From Lysobacter sp. cf310 (GTDB lineage Bacteria; Pseudomonadota; Gammaproteobacteria; Xanthomonadales; Xanthomonadaceae): 64,000 bases of DNA. Of this stretch, positions 35,821 to 43,817 are shown one piece after another. Under the pieces are notes generated by a model, which was not told where the DNA came from, did no database searches, and saw nothing but the letters and a program-made list of their open reading frames with translations. The DNA is taken from positions 1,450,378-1,514,377 of the forward strand of contig NZ_FOSS01000001.1 of assembly GCF_900114355.1 (NCBI RefSeq). Direction: 5' to 3'. Made by a program: the position numbers and the translations under genes. The stretch's first letter is position 1. Each line of letters begins with the position of its first letter.

Positions 35821-36972
35821 TCAGCGCCAGACCTGGCCGAGCAGGCGACGGAAGTTGCCGCCGAGCACGGCTTCGATGTCGGCGTCGGCATAGCCGCGCT
35901 TGATCAGCGCTTCGGTCAGCTCGTAGATCTTGGTCGGGCGGTCGAAGCCCTCGATGTCGATGCGCTCGCGGAAGCCGTAGCTGGCCTTGTAGGCCGCGCG
36001 CAGGGCCTTGAGCTGGTCGGCCGGCATGGCGTCGTAGCCGTACAGATCGGCGTCGGAGCCGATGCCCACGTGCTCGATGCCGACCAGTTTGGCGACGTGG
36101 TCGATGTGATCGACGATGCCGTCGATGGTGGTCGGCTCCTTGGCGCCGACGAACATGCGCACGCCGGTGATGCCCATCACGCCGCCCTTGGCCGCGAGCT
36201 TGCGGATCGCCTCGTCGGTCTTCAGGCGCGGATGGTCGTTGAGCGCACGGCAGTTGGAATGGGTGATCGCGATCGGTCCCTTGGCCAGCTCGATCGCGTC
36301 CAGGGTGGTGCGCGCGCCGCAGTGCGATACGTCGATCAGCACGCCGACGCGCTCCATCTCCTGCACGATCGCCACGCCGTAATCGCTGAGGCCGCCGTCC
36401 TCGCGCTCGGTGCTGCCCGAACCGATCAGGGTCTGCGAGTTGTAGGTCAGCTGGGCGCAGCGCAGGCCCAGGCCGTGGAAGAACTTGACGTCGTCCTTGC
36501 TGCGAAACTGCTCGGCGTTCTGCACGCCGGCGATCACCGCGATCTTGCCGTCGCGCTTGGCGCGGTCCAGGTCGGCGGCGCGGTCTACCAACAGGAACAG
36601 GTCGCTGTGGCGGGCCAGGAAGCCGTGCCAGCCGGCCAGGTACTCGGCCACGCGCTCGCGCGCGTCGGCCCCTTCCAGCCCCCAGGCGTTGTGGAACACG
36701 TCGATGCCGCTGGCGCGGAAGTCGGCGATTTCGGCTGCGCTGAGCGTGCGCGTGTAGACGTCGGGCCGCAGGTCCAGACGCAGCGGCGCCAGCATGTCGA
36801 TCACCAGCGCGCGTTCGACGAGGGCGCGGGCGCGCGCCGAGTAGCGCGCGGGCTCTGCGCGACGCGGCCGCTTCGCGGCGGCGGCGCCACCCAGATTGAG
36901 CGCCAGGGCGGCGCCCGCGGACGCGAGCAGCAGCGCGCGTCGGCTCAGGCGCGGGGACAGATCGTCGGTCAT
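35821..36972 (-). CDS. M19 (membrane/renal) dipeptidase family protein with altered metal site
   Basis: A 383-residue protein with a Tat-like leader (SRRALLLASAGAALALNLGG). The TIM-barrel family features include LIDVSHCG, IAITHSNCRAL, VGIGSDAD and LGGNFRRLLGQVW. M19 enzymes hydrolyse dipeptides, often with a D-residue, using two zinc ions. Here the usual DGHND motif reads VIDMLAP, and the bridging Glu region reads AGVQNAEQ, so His, Asp and Glu ligands seem replaced; both later His ligands remain. The start overlaps the dgcA stop (ATGA), fixing ATG 36972. It may have a single metal or a different activity. Confidence 0.82.
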   Translation of the reverse strand: MTDDLSPRLSRRALLLASAGAALALNLGGAAAAKRPRRAEPARYSARARALVERALVIDMLAPLRLDLRPDVYTRTLSAAEIADFRASGIDVFHNAWGLEGADARERVAEYLAGWHGFLARHSDLFLLVDRAADLDRAKRDGKIAVIAGVQNAEQFRSKDDVKFFHGLGLRCAQLTYNSQTLIGSGSTEREDGGLSDYGVAIVQEMERVGVLIDVSHCGARTTLDAIELAKGPIAITHSNCRALNDHPRLKTDEAIRKLAAKGGVMGITGVRMFVGAKEPTTIDGIVDHIDHVAKLVGIEHVGIGSDADLYGYDAMPADQLKALRAAYKASYGFRERIDIEGFDRPTKIYELTEALIKRGYADADIEAVLGGNFRRLLGQVWR

Positions 36973-38012
36973 GCGAAGGACTCCGTGGAGGTCGGGGATA
37001 GGCGGGACGCGACGCCGTCGCCCCAGACGGCTGCGGGGCAATGGATGCGTCCGTCGCGGTAGAACACCGCCTGGTCGCGGTCCTGGGCGATGAACGTCGG
37101 CCCGTCGAGATCGGCGTAGTCGCAGCGCTGCGCGAGCACGAACGCGGGCGCCGCGGCCCAACTGCTGCCGAGCATGTTGCCGACCATGGTCTTCAGCCCC
37201 AGCGCCCGCGCGCGCTCGACCATGGCCAGGGCCTCGGTGAGGCCGCCGCATTTGTCGAGCTTGATGTTGACCACGCGATAGCGGCCGACCAGGGCCCCGA
37301 CTTCGTCCAGGCCTTGCACGCTTTCGTCGGCGATCAGTTCCAGGCCGCAGTCCAGCGCATCCAGATCGGCCTCGTTGCCGCGCGCGAACGGCTGTTCGAG
37401 CAAACTCACGCCCTGCTCGTGCAGCACCGCGATCAGCGGCGCGATGCTGTCCAGGCGATAGCCCTGGTTGGCGTCCACCGCCAAGGTCGCGTCGGGGCGG
37501 GCCGCGCGGGCGGCGCGCACACGCGCGCAATCGGCATCGACGTCGCCGTCCAGCTTGAGTTTCAGCACGCGTGCCTGCGCATGCGCGCGCGCGCCGGCGG
37601 CGACGATCGCGGGATCGTCGGCGCCCAGGGTGAACATGGTCGTCAGCGGTTGCGGCGCGTCGAGGCCGGCCAGCGCCCACACCGGCCGGCCGGCCAACTG
37701 CGCTTCCAGTTCCCACAGCGCGCAGTCGATCGCGTTGCGCGCGCCGCCGGGCGGCAGTAGCGCGCGCAGGTCGTGGCGGTCGAGGCCGGATTCGATCGCC
37801 TCGCGCAGCGCGAGCAAACTCGCCTGCATCGACGGCGGGTCGTCGCCGAAGTAGTACACGCCGCTGGCCTCGCCGCGGCCGCGGCAGTCGCCCTGGCTCA
37901 GTTGCGCCACCAGCGCCGGCATCGCCGCGAAGGCGTGGCCGGCGATGCGCAGCGGCGCGCGCAGCGGCAGGGGTTCGATCGCGAGCTGCAGGCGGCGGGA
38001 CGGCTGGGACAT
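36969..38012 (-). CDS. dgcA: Enolase-superfamily dipeptide epimerase / N-acetyl-D-glutamate racemase DgcA
   Basis: A 347-residue member of the muconate-lactonizing/Ala-Glu epimerase branch of the enolase superfamily. It has the catalytic KxK in VLKLKLDGD (~residue 155), metal ligands in LAVDANQGY, LLEQPF and IADESV, and the second catalytic Lys in VNIKLDKCGGL. AEE enzymes racemise L-Ala-D-Glu from murein; DgcA acts on N-acetyl-D-Glu. The presence of dgcN favours DgcA, although the M19 gene would fit AEE. It is first gene of the minus-strand cluster. ATG 38012 preferred over 38045. Confidence 0.85.
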   Translation of the reverse strand: MSQPSRRLQLAIEPLPLRAPLRIAGHAFAAMPALVAQLSQGDCRGRGEASGVYYFGDDPPSMQASLLALREAIESGLDRHDLRALLPPGGARNAIDCALWELEAQLAGRPVWALAGLDAPQPLTTMFTLGADDPAIVAAGARAHAQARVLKLKLDGDVDADCARVRAARAARPDATLAVDANQGYRLDSIAPLIAVLHEQGVSLLEQPFARGNEADLDALDCGLELIADESVQGLDEVGALVGRYRVVNIKLDKCGGLTEALAMVERARALGLKTMVGNMLGSSWAAAPAFVLAQRCDYADLDGPTFIAQDRDQAVFYRDGRIHCPAAVWGDGVASRLSPTSTESFA

Positions 38013-38059
38013 GCGCGCTGCGGCTCCGGTGGCGGATACAACCACGCGGCCCGTGGTTA

Positions 38060-38076
38060 TTTTCTATATTTGAAAA
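38060..38076. promoter_or_regulatory. AT-rich inverted repeat upstream of dgcA
   Basis: TTTTC-tatattt-GAAAA, a 5-bp inverted repeat 48 bases upstream of the dgcA ATG inside an AT-rich patch (38055-38090). It could be part of the dgcA promoter or an operator. Confidence 0.4.
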
Positions 38077-38156
38077 CCATTTTTTCCATTTCGTCAAGTT
38101 GGAGCCGAAACCGCTCGTCGGCGCGCACTTGCGTCGGACGCCCTGAGCTCAATATG

Positions 38157-38174
38157 ATTGAGTACGCACTCAAT
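38157..38174. promoter_or_regulatory. Candidate TetR operator 1
   Basis: ATTGAGT-acgc-ACTCAAT is a perfect 7-bp inverted repeat ending 12 bases before the TetR-family start codon. It lies in the divergent spacer facing dgcA. A related palindrome precedes the downstream SDR gene. Confidence 0.7.
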
Positions 38175-38186
38175 TACTACCCCGCC

Positions 38187-38756
38187 ATGGCCCGCCCCAA
38201 AAGCGAAGACAAACGCAACGCCATCCTGGCCGCCGCGATCCAGGTGATCGCCGAGCAAGGCGCGACCGCGCCGACGGCGAAGATCGCCCAACGCGCGGGC
38301 GTGGCCGAGGGCACCTTGTTCACTTACTTCAGCACCAAGGACGAGCTGTTCAATCAGCTCTATCTGGAGATCAAGACCGAGATGCACGAGGCGATGCTGT
38401 CGACCTATCCGCGCGACGCCGCGCTGAAGGAACGCGCGCGCCACATCTTCACCGGCTACGTGGCCTGGGGCGTGCGCCATCCGGCCAAGCGCAAGACCAT
38501 CGCCCAGCTCGCCGTGAGCGAGCGCGTGACCGCCGAGAGTCGCGCCGAGGGCATGCGCATGTTCGCCGAGTTCGGCGCCCTGCTCGACGAGAGCATCGGC
38601 GCCGGCGCGCTGCGCGACCTGCCGCAGCAGTTCGTGTCTTCGATCATGGCGGCCTTGGCCGACACCACGATGGAGTTCGTCGGGCGCGAGCCCGCGCAGG
38701 CCCAGCGCTACACCGAGTCCGGCTTCGAAGCGTTCTGGAACGCGATCACCCACTGA
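38187..38756 (+). CDS. TetR/AcrR family transcriptional regulator
   Basis: A 189-residue regulator starting MARPKSEDKRNAILAAA, a typical TetR N-terminus. Helix-turn-helix: TAPTAKIAQRAGVAEGTLFT, then YFSTKDELFNQLY. A helical ligand-binding domain without specific family clues follows. An in-frame ATG at 38154 would include the operator sequence and is less likely. It probably represses itself and the following SDR genes through the two TGAGT/ACTCA palindromes. An effect on the divergent dgcA cluster is possible. Confidence 0.92.
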   Translation: MARPKSEDKRNAILAAAIQVIAEQGATAPTAKIAQRAGVAEGTLFTYFSTKDELFNQLYLEIKTEMHEAMLSTYPRDAALKERARHIFTGYVAWGVRHPAKRKTIAQLAVSERVTAESRAEGMRMFAEFGALLDESIGAGALRDLPQQFVSSIMAALADTTMEFVGREPAQAQRYTESGFEAFWNAITH

Positions 38757-38794
38757 ATCACGGCGGCAACGCCGTGTTCGTTCGCCCGATTTAA

Positions 38795-38812
38795 TGAGTG
38801 ATTAAGCACTCA
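38795..38812. promoter_or_regulatory. Candidate TetR operator 2
   Basis: TGAGTG-attaag-CACTCA is a 6-bp inverted repeat 37 bases upstream of the SDR start codon. It shares TGAGT...ACTCA half-sites with operator 1, although the spacing differs by four bases. Confidence 0.65.
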
Positions 38813-38849
38813 CAAACCCCGCCACTCCACCCTTCCCAGGTACCCGCTC

Positions 38850-39713
38850 ATGTCCTCTCAAGTCTGGTTAGTCACCGGCAGTTCCCGCGGCCTCGGCCGT
38901 CAAATCGTCGAAGCCGCGCTCGCCGCCGGCGAACGCGTGGTCGCGACCGCGCGCGATCCCGACAGCCTCGCCGACCTGGTCGCGCGCTATCCCGGGCAAG
39001 TGCGCGCGGTCGCGCTCGACGTCACCGATGCGACCGCTGCGCGCGCGGCGGTGCAGACCGCGATCGAGGCCTACGGCCGCCTCGACGTGCTGGTCAACAA
39101 CGCCGGTTACGGCGAACTGGCGCCGTTCGAACAAACCGACGAAGCCGCGTTCCGCGCCCAGATCGACACCAACTTCTACGGCGTGGTCAATCTGACTCGC
39201 GCCGCCCTGCCGGTGATGCGCTCGCAACGCGGCGGCCGCATCCTGCAGATCTCCTCGGTCGGCGGCCGCATCGGCGCGCCGGGCCTGAGCGCCTATCAGG
39301 CCGCGAAGTGGGCGGTCGGCGGCTTCAGCGAAGCGCTGAGCCAGGAAGTCGCGCCGTTTGGCATCCGCATCAGCGTGCTCGAACCCGGCGGCATGCGCAC
39401 CGGCTGGGGCGAGATCGCCAGCCGCAACCTGCCCGAGATCTGGCCCGACTACCGGCCCTCGGTCGGCGCCTTGGCCGAACTGCTGAGCCACTACCTCGGC
39501 AACGAGAACGGCGATCCGGCCAAGGTCGCGCTGGCCGTGCTGACGGTCGCGCGCATGGAGGATCCGCCGCTGCATCTGCTGCTGGGCAGCGATGCCCTGC
39601 ACTACGTCGACGCCGCCGAATCCGCGCGTGCGGCGCAGGCGCAACGCTGGCGCGAGCTGAGCATGTCCATCGATCATGCCGCGCCGACGATCCCGTCGCT
39701 GCCGCAAGCCTGA
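38850..39713 (+). CDS. SDR family oxidoreductase
   Basis: A 287-residue classical SDR with TGSSRGLGRQIVEAAL, NNAGYGELAPFE, ISSVGGRIG and catalytic YQAAKWAV. The sequence is close to the 'oxidoreductase/ketoreductase' SDRs often repressed by neighbouring TetR proteins. It prefers NADP(H) if judged by the Ser-Arg after the first glycine (inference). It probably forms an operon with the next gene, 10 bases on. Confidence 0.9.
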   Translation: MSSQVWLVTGSSRGLGRQIVEAALAAGERVVATARDPDSLADLVARYPGQVRAVALDVTDATAARAAVQTAIEAYGRLDVLVNNAGYGELAPFEQTDEAAFRAQIDTNFYGVVNLTRAALPVMRSQRGGRILQISSVGGRIGAPGLSAYQAAKWAVGGFSEALSQEVAPFGIRISVLEPGGMRTGWGEIASRNLPEIWPDYRPSVGALAELLSHYLGNENGDPAKVALAVLTVARMEDPPLHLLLGSDALHYVDAAESARAAQAQRWRELSMSIDHAAPTIPSLPQA

Positions 39714-39723
39714 GGCCGCCGCC

Positions 39724-40407
39724 ATGAAGGTGCTGATCTTCGGCGTCACCGGCATGCTCGGCCAGGGCGTGCTGCGCGAATGCCTGCGCGCGGACGACGT
39801 GAGCCAGGTCACCACGATCGGGCGCAAAGCCAGCGGCGTGCACGATCCCAAACTGCGGGAGATCGTGCACGCCGACCTGTACGACTACCGCGCGATCGAG
39901 GACCGCCTGCGCGGCTACGACGCCTGCTATTTCTGCCTGGGGGTGTCCGCCGGCGGCATGAACGAGGCCGACTACAGCCGCATCACCTACGAGCTCACCC
40001 TCGCCGCCGCCCAGACCCTGGCGCGTCTGAATCCGGGCATGCGCTTGGTCTACGTCTCCGGCGCCGGCACCGACAGCAGCGAGCGCGGCCGCAGCATGTG
40101 GGCGCGGGTCAAGGGCCGTACCGAGAACGCGCTGCAGCGGTTGCCGTTCCAGGCCGTGTACCTGTTCCGTCCCGGCGTGATCCAGCCGCTGCACGGCGCG
40201 CGTTCGAGCACGCCCGCCTATCGCTGGTTCTACACCCTGACCAAGCCGCTGCTGTCGCCGCTGCGCGCGCTGTTGCCCAATCGGATTCTGAGCACCGAAA
40301 GCATCGGCCTGGCCATGCTGGAAGTCGCACGCCATGGCGCGCCCAAGGCGGTGCTGGAAACGCGCGACATCCGCGCCCTGGCCGACAGAGCGCAGGCGCA
40401 TGGCTAG
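39724..40407 (+). CDS. NAD(P)H-binding, atypical-SDR/epimerase-like protein
   Basis: A 227-residue protein with a Rossmann N-terminus (KVLIFGVTGMLGQGVLRECL), FCLGVSAGGMNEADY, VYVSGAGTDSSERGRSMWARVK (Lys replaces the Tyr-x-x-x-Lys context) and YLFRPGVIQPL. The pattern is of the small NmrA/HTATIP2-like epimerase group. The substrate is unknown. ATG at 39724 is directly before the Rossmann strand. Likely co-regulated with the SDR by the TetR protein. Confidence 0.85.
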   Translation: MKVLIFGVTGMLGQGVLRECLRADDVSQVTTIGRKASGVHDPKLREIVHADLYDYRAIEDRLRGYDACYFCLGVSAGGMNEADYSRITYELTLAAAQTLARLNPGMRLVYVSGAGTDSSERGRSMWARVKGRTENALQRLPFQAVYLFRPGVIQPLHGARSSTPAYRWFYTLTKPLLSPLRALLPNRILSTESIGLAMLEVARHGAPKAVLETRDIRALADRAQAHG

Positions 40408-40531
40408 GCGCGCACCGCATTCGCGCCGGCGCGGCATGCGCGGCGGCCTGGGCGGACACGCGCTGCGCTGGAGCGCGACGATGCCGGCGCTGGCCCTGAT
40501 CGGCGCGCTGCTGGGCGCGGTGCTGCGCTAA
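40400..40531 (+). CDS. Possible 43-residue basic membrane microprotein
   Basis: ATG 40400 overlaps the end of the preceding gene by 8 bases. The predicted peptide has an Arg-rich N-terminus (MARRAPHSRRRGMRGG) and one hydrophobic segment (MPALALIGALLGAVL) at the very end. The layout is that of a small inner-membrane protein, but the peptide is short and GC-rich DNA yields such ORFs by chance. Its stop overlaps the convergent EamA stop. Confidence 0.3.
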   Translation: MARRAPHSRRRGMRGGLGGHALRWSATMPALALIGALLGAVLR

Positions 40532-40962
40532 CGCCGCCAGCCCAGCACCAGCACGCCCGCGCCGACCATCGCGATGCCCAGCCACTCGCGCGGACTCGGC
40601 CGCTCGCCCAGGAACACCACCGCGAACACCGCCACCAGCAGCAGACTGAGCTTGTCCACCGGCGCGACCTGCGAGGCCTCGCCGATCTGCAGGGCGCGGA
40701 AATAGCACAGCCAGGAAGCGCCGGTGGCCAGGCCGGACAGGATCAGGAAGGTCCAGGTCCTGGCCGACAGCAGACTGGGATCGCTCCACTTGCCGGCGTA
40801 GACGACGAACATCGTCAGCGCGAGCACGATCACCCAAGTGCGGATGAGGGTGGCGTAATCCGAATCCACGCCGCGCAAACCGAGCTTGGCGAAGATCGCG
40901 GTCAGCGCGGCGAACACCGCCGAGCCCAAAGCCCACAAGAACCAGGTCGGTAAGCTGTGCAT
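40528..40962 (-). CDS. EamA family small transporter (single-domain)
   Basis: A 144-residue protein with five hydrophobic segments (WFLWALGSAVFAALTAIFAK, TWVIVLALTMFVVYAG, FLILSGLATGASWLCYFRAL, LSLLLVAVFAVVFLGE, WLGIAMVGAGVLVLGW). It is one EamA half-domain; such proteins work as dimers. ATG 40962 was preferred; 40977 also possible. Substrate unknown. Confidence 0.85.
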   Translation of the reverse strand: MHSLPTWFLWALGSAVFAALTAIFAKLGLRGVDSDYATLIRTWVIVLALTMFVVYAGKWSDPSLLSARTWTFLILSGLATGASWLCYFRALQIGEASQVAPVDKLSLLLVAVFAVVFLGERPSPREWLGIAMVGAGVLVLGWRR

Positions 40963-41013
40963 GCGCTGCCTCGCCACGTGCGGTCCCGCCCCGATTCTGC
41001 GCCTACCGCGGCC

Positions 41014-42687
41014 TCAGGCGGGACGCTCGCAGCGCCCGAACAGGTCCAGCTTGGGATCGTAGACCGAGCTGCGCACCTGCATCAGGCCCAGCACCGAATG
41101 GAACAGGTTGTCTTGGCTGGCCGGCTGCTCGGCCTCGCGACGCAGGCAGGCGCTGTCGATGCCGCGGCTGGCGGCGAAGCCCGGCGACAGCCACATCACC
41201 ATCGGCACGCGCAGCTGGGTCTGCGGCGCGATCGCGTACGGCACGCCGTGCAGGAACAGGCCGTTCTCGCCCAGCGATTCGCCGTGATCGGACAGATAGA
41301 TCATCGCGGTGTCGCGCCCGCTCTGCTCGGACAGCAGACGGATGGTGCGGGCCAGGAAGTCGTCGGTGCCCAGCACCGCATTGTCGTAGGCGTTGACGAT
41401 CTCGGTCAGGCTGCACTGGCCCAGGTCCGAGGTCTCGCACACCGGCGTGAATTTCTTCAACCGCTGCGGATAGCGCTTGTAGTAGGCCGGGCCGTGGTTG
41501 CCCAACTGGTGCAGCACCACCACCACGTCGCCCGGGCGCTTGGCCAACTCGGCGTCCAGGCCCTGCAGCATGACCTCGTCCATGCAGCCTTCGGCCGTGC
41601 AATACGGCGCCTGCGTGCCGTGCTCGAAGGATTCGAAGGCCAGGCCGTCGCAGACGCCCTTGCAGCCGGTCTGGTTGTCGCGCCACAGGGTCTTGAGGCC
41701 GGCGTATTCGAGCACGTGCAGCAGCGACTGCGAATGCTTGATCCGGTCCTTGTCGTAGCGGCCGCGCCCCCAGGGCGAGAACATGCACGGCACCGAGACT
41801 TCGGTGGCCGAGCCGCAGGCGTGCATGTTCGGGAAGTTGATCGGAGCGATCTTGGCCAGCTCGGGCGTGGTCTGGCGCGCATAGCCGTTCAAGCCCCAAT
41901 TCTGCGCGCGCACGGTCTCGCCGACCACGATCACCAGCAGACGCGGCTTCGCACCCGCGGGTCGGCCCACCACCTTGGCGTCCTGGCCGATCGGCGCGCG
42001 CGCGCGTTGCTTGCCGGCCTGATCCTCGAACGCGACCCGCGCCAGCGACATCACGTAGTTGCCCGGCGTGATCAGGTGGCGCACCTCGCGATGGTTGCGC
42101 ATCAGCGAGGACAGGTTCTGGAACGACAGCAGCGCCGCGCCGCAGGCCAGGGCGAGCGCGCCGACCACGCAGGCACCGCGGATCAGCAGGGCGCGCTTGA
42201 ACGAGCGCGGCTTCAGGCGCACGCGCCAGACCAGCAGCGACGGCAGCACGCCGTACAGGAACAGCGAGGGCAGCAACCGCCACGAGATCAGCTCGCCCGA
42301 CTCCTTGCTGTCGGTGTGCAGGATGTTGCGGATCATGTCGGTGTCCAGGTACACCGTGTATTCGCCCATGTAGCGCACCGCCATCGCGGTGGTGAGCAGC
42401 AGCACGATCAGCACCGGCTTGGCGATCGGCCGGTACAGCACCAGACACAGCAGCAGCATGTTCAGGGCCGCGACCATCGCGAACAGGCTCAAGGCGGTCA
42501 GCCAGCCGCCCGGCCCGTGCAAGACGCCGGTCTGGGCCACCGCGGCGAAGAAGGAGCCGTTGCAGAACACGGTGAAGAACAGGCTGGCGATCAGCGCCAG
42601 GGTTTCCAGGCTCAGCTCCGGACGATAGGACAGCAGCGCGCTGGTGCGATCGGGCTGGGCGACCCGCGGCCGCGCGATCGCGCTCAT
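41014..42687 (-). CDS. eptA: Lipid A phosphoethanolamine transferase (EptA/PmrC family)
   Basis: A 557-residue inner-membrane enzyme. Five N-terminal hydrophobic segments (residues ~30-190) precede a periplasmic alkaline-phosphatase-like domain. The catalytic Thr is in VVGETVRAQNWGLNGYARQT (~257), and metal ligands are in LSDHGESLGENGLFLHG. Cysteine pairs (HACG, VPCM, GCKGVC, YCTAEGC) give the usual disulfides. It transfers phosphoethanolamine to lipid A, lowering negative charge and polymyxin sensitivity. Its ATG overlaps the PAP2 stop (ATGA), so the two are one operon, divergent from the two-component system. Confidence 0.93.
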   Translation of the reverse strand: MSAIARPRVAQPDRTSALLSYRPELSLETLALIASLFFTVFCNGSFFAAVAQTGVLHGPGGWLTALSLFAMVAALNMLLLCLVLYRPIAKPVLIVLLLTTAMAVRYMGEYTVYLDTDMIRNILHTDSKESGELISWRLLPSLFLYGVLPSLLVWRVRLKPRSFKRALLIRGACVVGALALACGAALLSFQNLSSLMRNHREVRHLITPGNYVMSLARVAFEDQAGKQRARAPIGQDAKVVGRPAGAKPRLLVIVVGETVRAQNWGLNGYARQTTPELAKIAPINFPNMHACGSATEVSVPCMFSPWGRGRYDKDRIKHSQSLLHVLEYAGLKTLWRDNQTGCKGVCDGLAFESFEHGTQAPYCTAEGCMDEVMLQGLDAELAKRPGDVVVVLHQLGNHGPAYYKRYPQRLKKFTPVCETSDLGQCSLTEIVNAYDNAVLGTDDFLARTIRLLSEQSGRDTAMIYLSDHGESLGENGLFLHGVPYAIAPQTQLRVPMVMWLSPGFAASRGIDSACLRREAEQPASQDNLFHSVLGLMQVRSSVYDPKLDLFGRCERPA

Positions 42688-43544
42688 GCGAGGTCCTGCC
42701 GGCGGGCGGCGAGCGGCTGGGCGCCGAGGACCTCGGCGCGTTCGAGCACGGCGACGTCGGCGCGCTCGTGCACCCGGTCGCGGCCCCAGAACACGCGGTA
42801 CATGCCCAGCGCGCTCATCCAGCAGATCGCCACCGTCCACAGATCGTGCGAAAGGAAGTGGGCGCCGCGCAGCTGCTGGGACACGCCGAACAGCAGGCCG
42901 CTGCCGACACCGATCGCCAGGCCCAGCCAGCGCAGCTTCGGACGCGCCGCGAGGAAGAAGAAGTACAGCGCCATCCAGGCGTAACCGCCGCTGGCGTGGC
43001 CGGCCGGGAAGCAGACGCCGCGCGACAGGCCCACCGGGCGCAGTCCGAGCAGGCCGATGTAGGGCCGATCGCCGCCGTAGCGCAGCAGGTCCCAGGGACA
43101 GTCCATGTTCGACCAGGACTTGATCCAGGCCACCCCCGCCGTCGCCAGCAGGGTCGCGAGCAGCAGATAGGCCAGGGGCTTGCGCAGGTGTGCGAGGTCG
43201 GTGCGTAGGCGCGCCACCAGCCAGGCCACAGCGACCGCCAGCCAGGCCGCGGTGCTGAGGTCGCGGCCGCCGATGTGGATCAGGGTCTGGGTCGCGAACG
43301 CGTCCTTCAGCGCCCAGCGATGGCCCTGCCAGGCGTACAGCCGGTCCGCCACCCAGACGTCGCCGTGCAGCAGCATCAGGCCGACGGCGAGGATCGCGAA
43401 GGCCAGCAGGGGCAGCCAGAAGTGGCTGAAATAGAAGGACTCGTCGCGCGCGGCGGCGCCCGCGATGCGATCCAGGCCGGGATGGTGGGCCGGCCAGGAC
43501 GGGCCGCTGTGCATGCTGTGCTTGGGTGCCGCGGGAGATTTCAT
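42684..43544 (-). CDS. PAP2-family membrane phosphatase (lipid A/undecaprenyl phosphate type)
   Basis: A 286-residue protein with six hydrophobic segments. The PAP2 motifs are C1 (KSWSNMDCPWDL), C2 (FPAGHASGG) and C3 (RGAHFLSHDLW), with the C1 Arg-Pro replaced by Cys-Pro, a variant common in PAP2 proteins next to eptA. It probably removes or transfers a lipid A or isoprenoid phosphate in the periplasm (LpxE/LpxT-like, by context). It is first gene of the operon. Confidence 0.88.
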   Translation of the reverse strand: MKSPAAPKHSMHSGPSWPAHHPGLDRIAGAAARDESFYFSHFWLPLLAFAILAVGLMLLHGDVWVADRLYAWQGHRWALKDAFATQTLIHIGGRDLSTAAWLAVAVAWLVARLRTDLAHLRKPLAYLLLATLLATAGVAWIKSWSNMDCPWDLLRYGGDRPYIGLLGLRPVGLSRGVCFPAGHASGGYAWMALYFFFLAARPKLRWLGLAIGVGSGLLFGVSQQLRGAHFLSHDLWTVAICWMSALGMYRVFWGRDRVHERADVAVLERAEVLGAQPLAARRQDLA

Positions 43545-43817
43545 CGAGTGCGGCCGGGGACGAGCCGGCGCGGAGAGGAGGCTGCGGCGATGATCGGAAC
43601 GCGCGTGTCGGAGAGCGGTAGGAGCGGAATTCGGGCTTCGTTAAAAACGCGCGACGCGGCGGCCCGCAGCTAAACGCCGGCTGACCGCGAGCGCCACGCC
43701 GGGCGCGCGGGCGTAGGAGTATCGTTGCCGCCGTTCCCACGTCGTTCCGACGTGGCGGCATGAACACTGCTCGGTCGGGCGCATCGCGCGACCCGCGGAC
43801 AGGGAGACTCCGGACGT
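43545..43817. promoter_or_regulatory. Divergent promoter region of the eptA operon and its two-component system
   Basis: 273 bases without a gene. It includes an inverted repeat CCACGTCG-ttc-CGACGTGG (43737-43755), ~63 bases upstream of the response-regulator start, which could be an operator or leader hairpin. AT-rich bases (TTCGTTAAAAACG, ~43637) may mark the promoter of the PAP2-eptA operon. No canonical PmrA box was recognised. Confidence 0.5.

Noticed and set aside
35821..38097. A single 758-codon frame spanning dipeptidase and upstream sequence
   Set aside because: The upstream part is dgcA in the wrong frame; the dipeptidase starts at 36972 after a Tat-like leader.
41014..43767. A 917-codon frame suggesting eptA begins far upstream or contains a frameshift
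   Set aside because: The upstream part is the PAP2 gene read out of frame; EptA starts at 42687 with an ATGA overlap.
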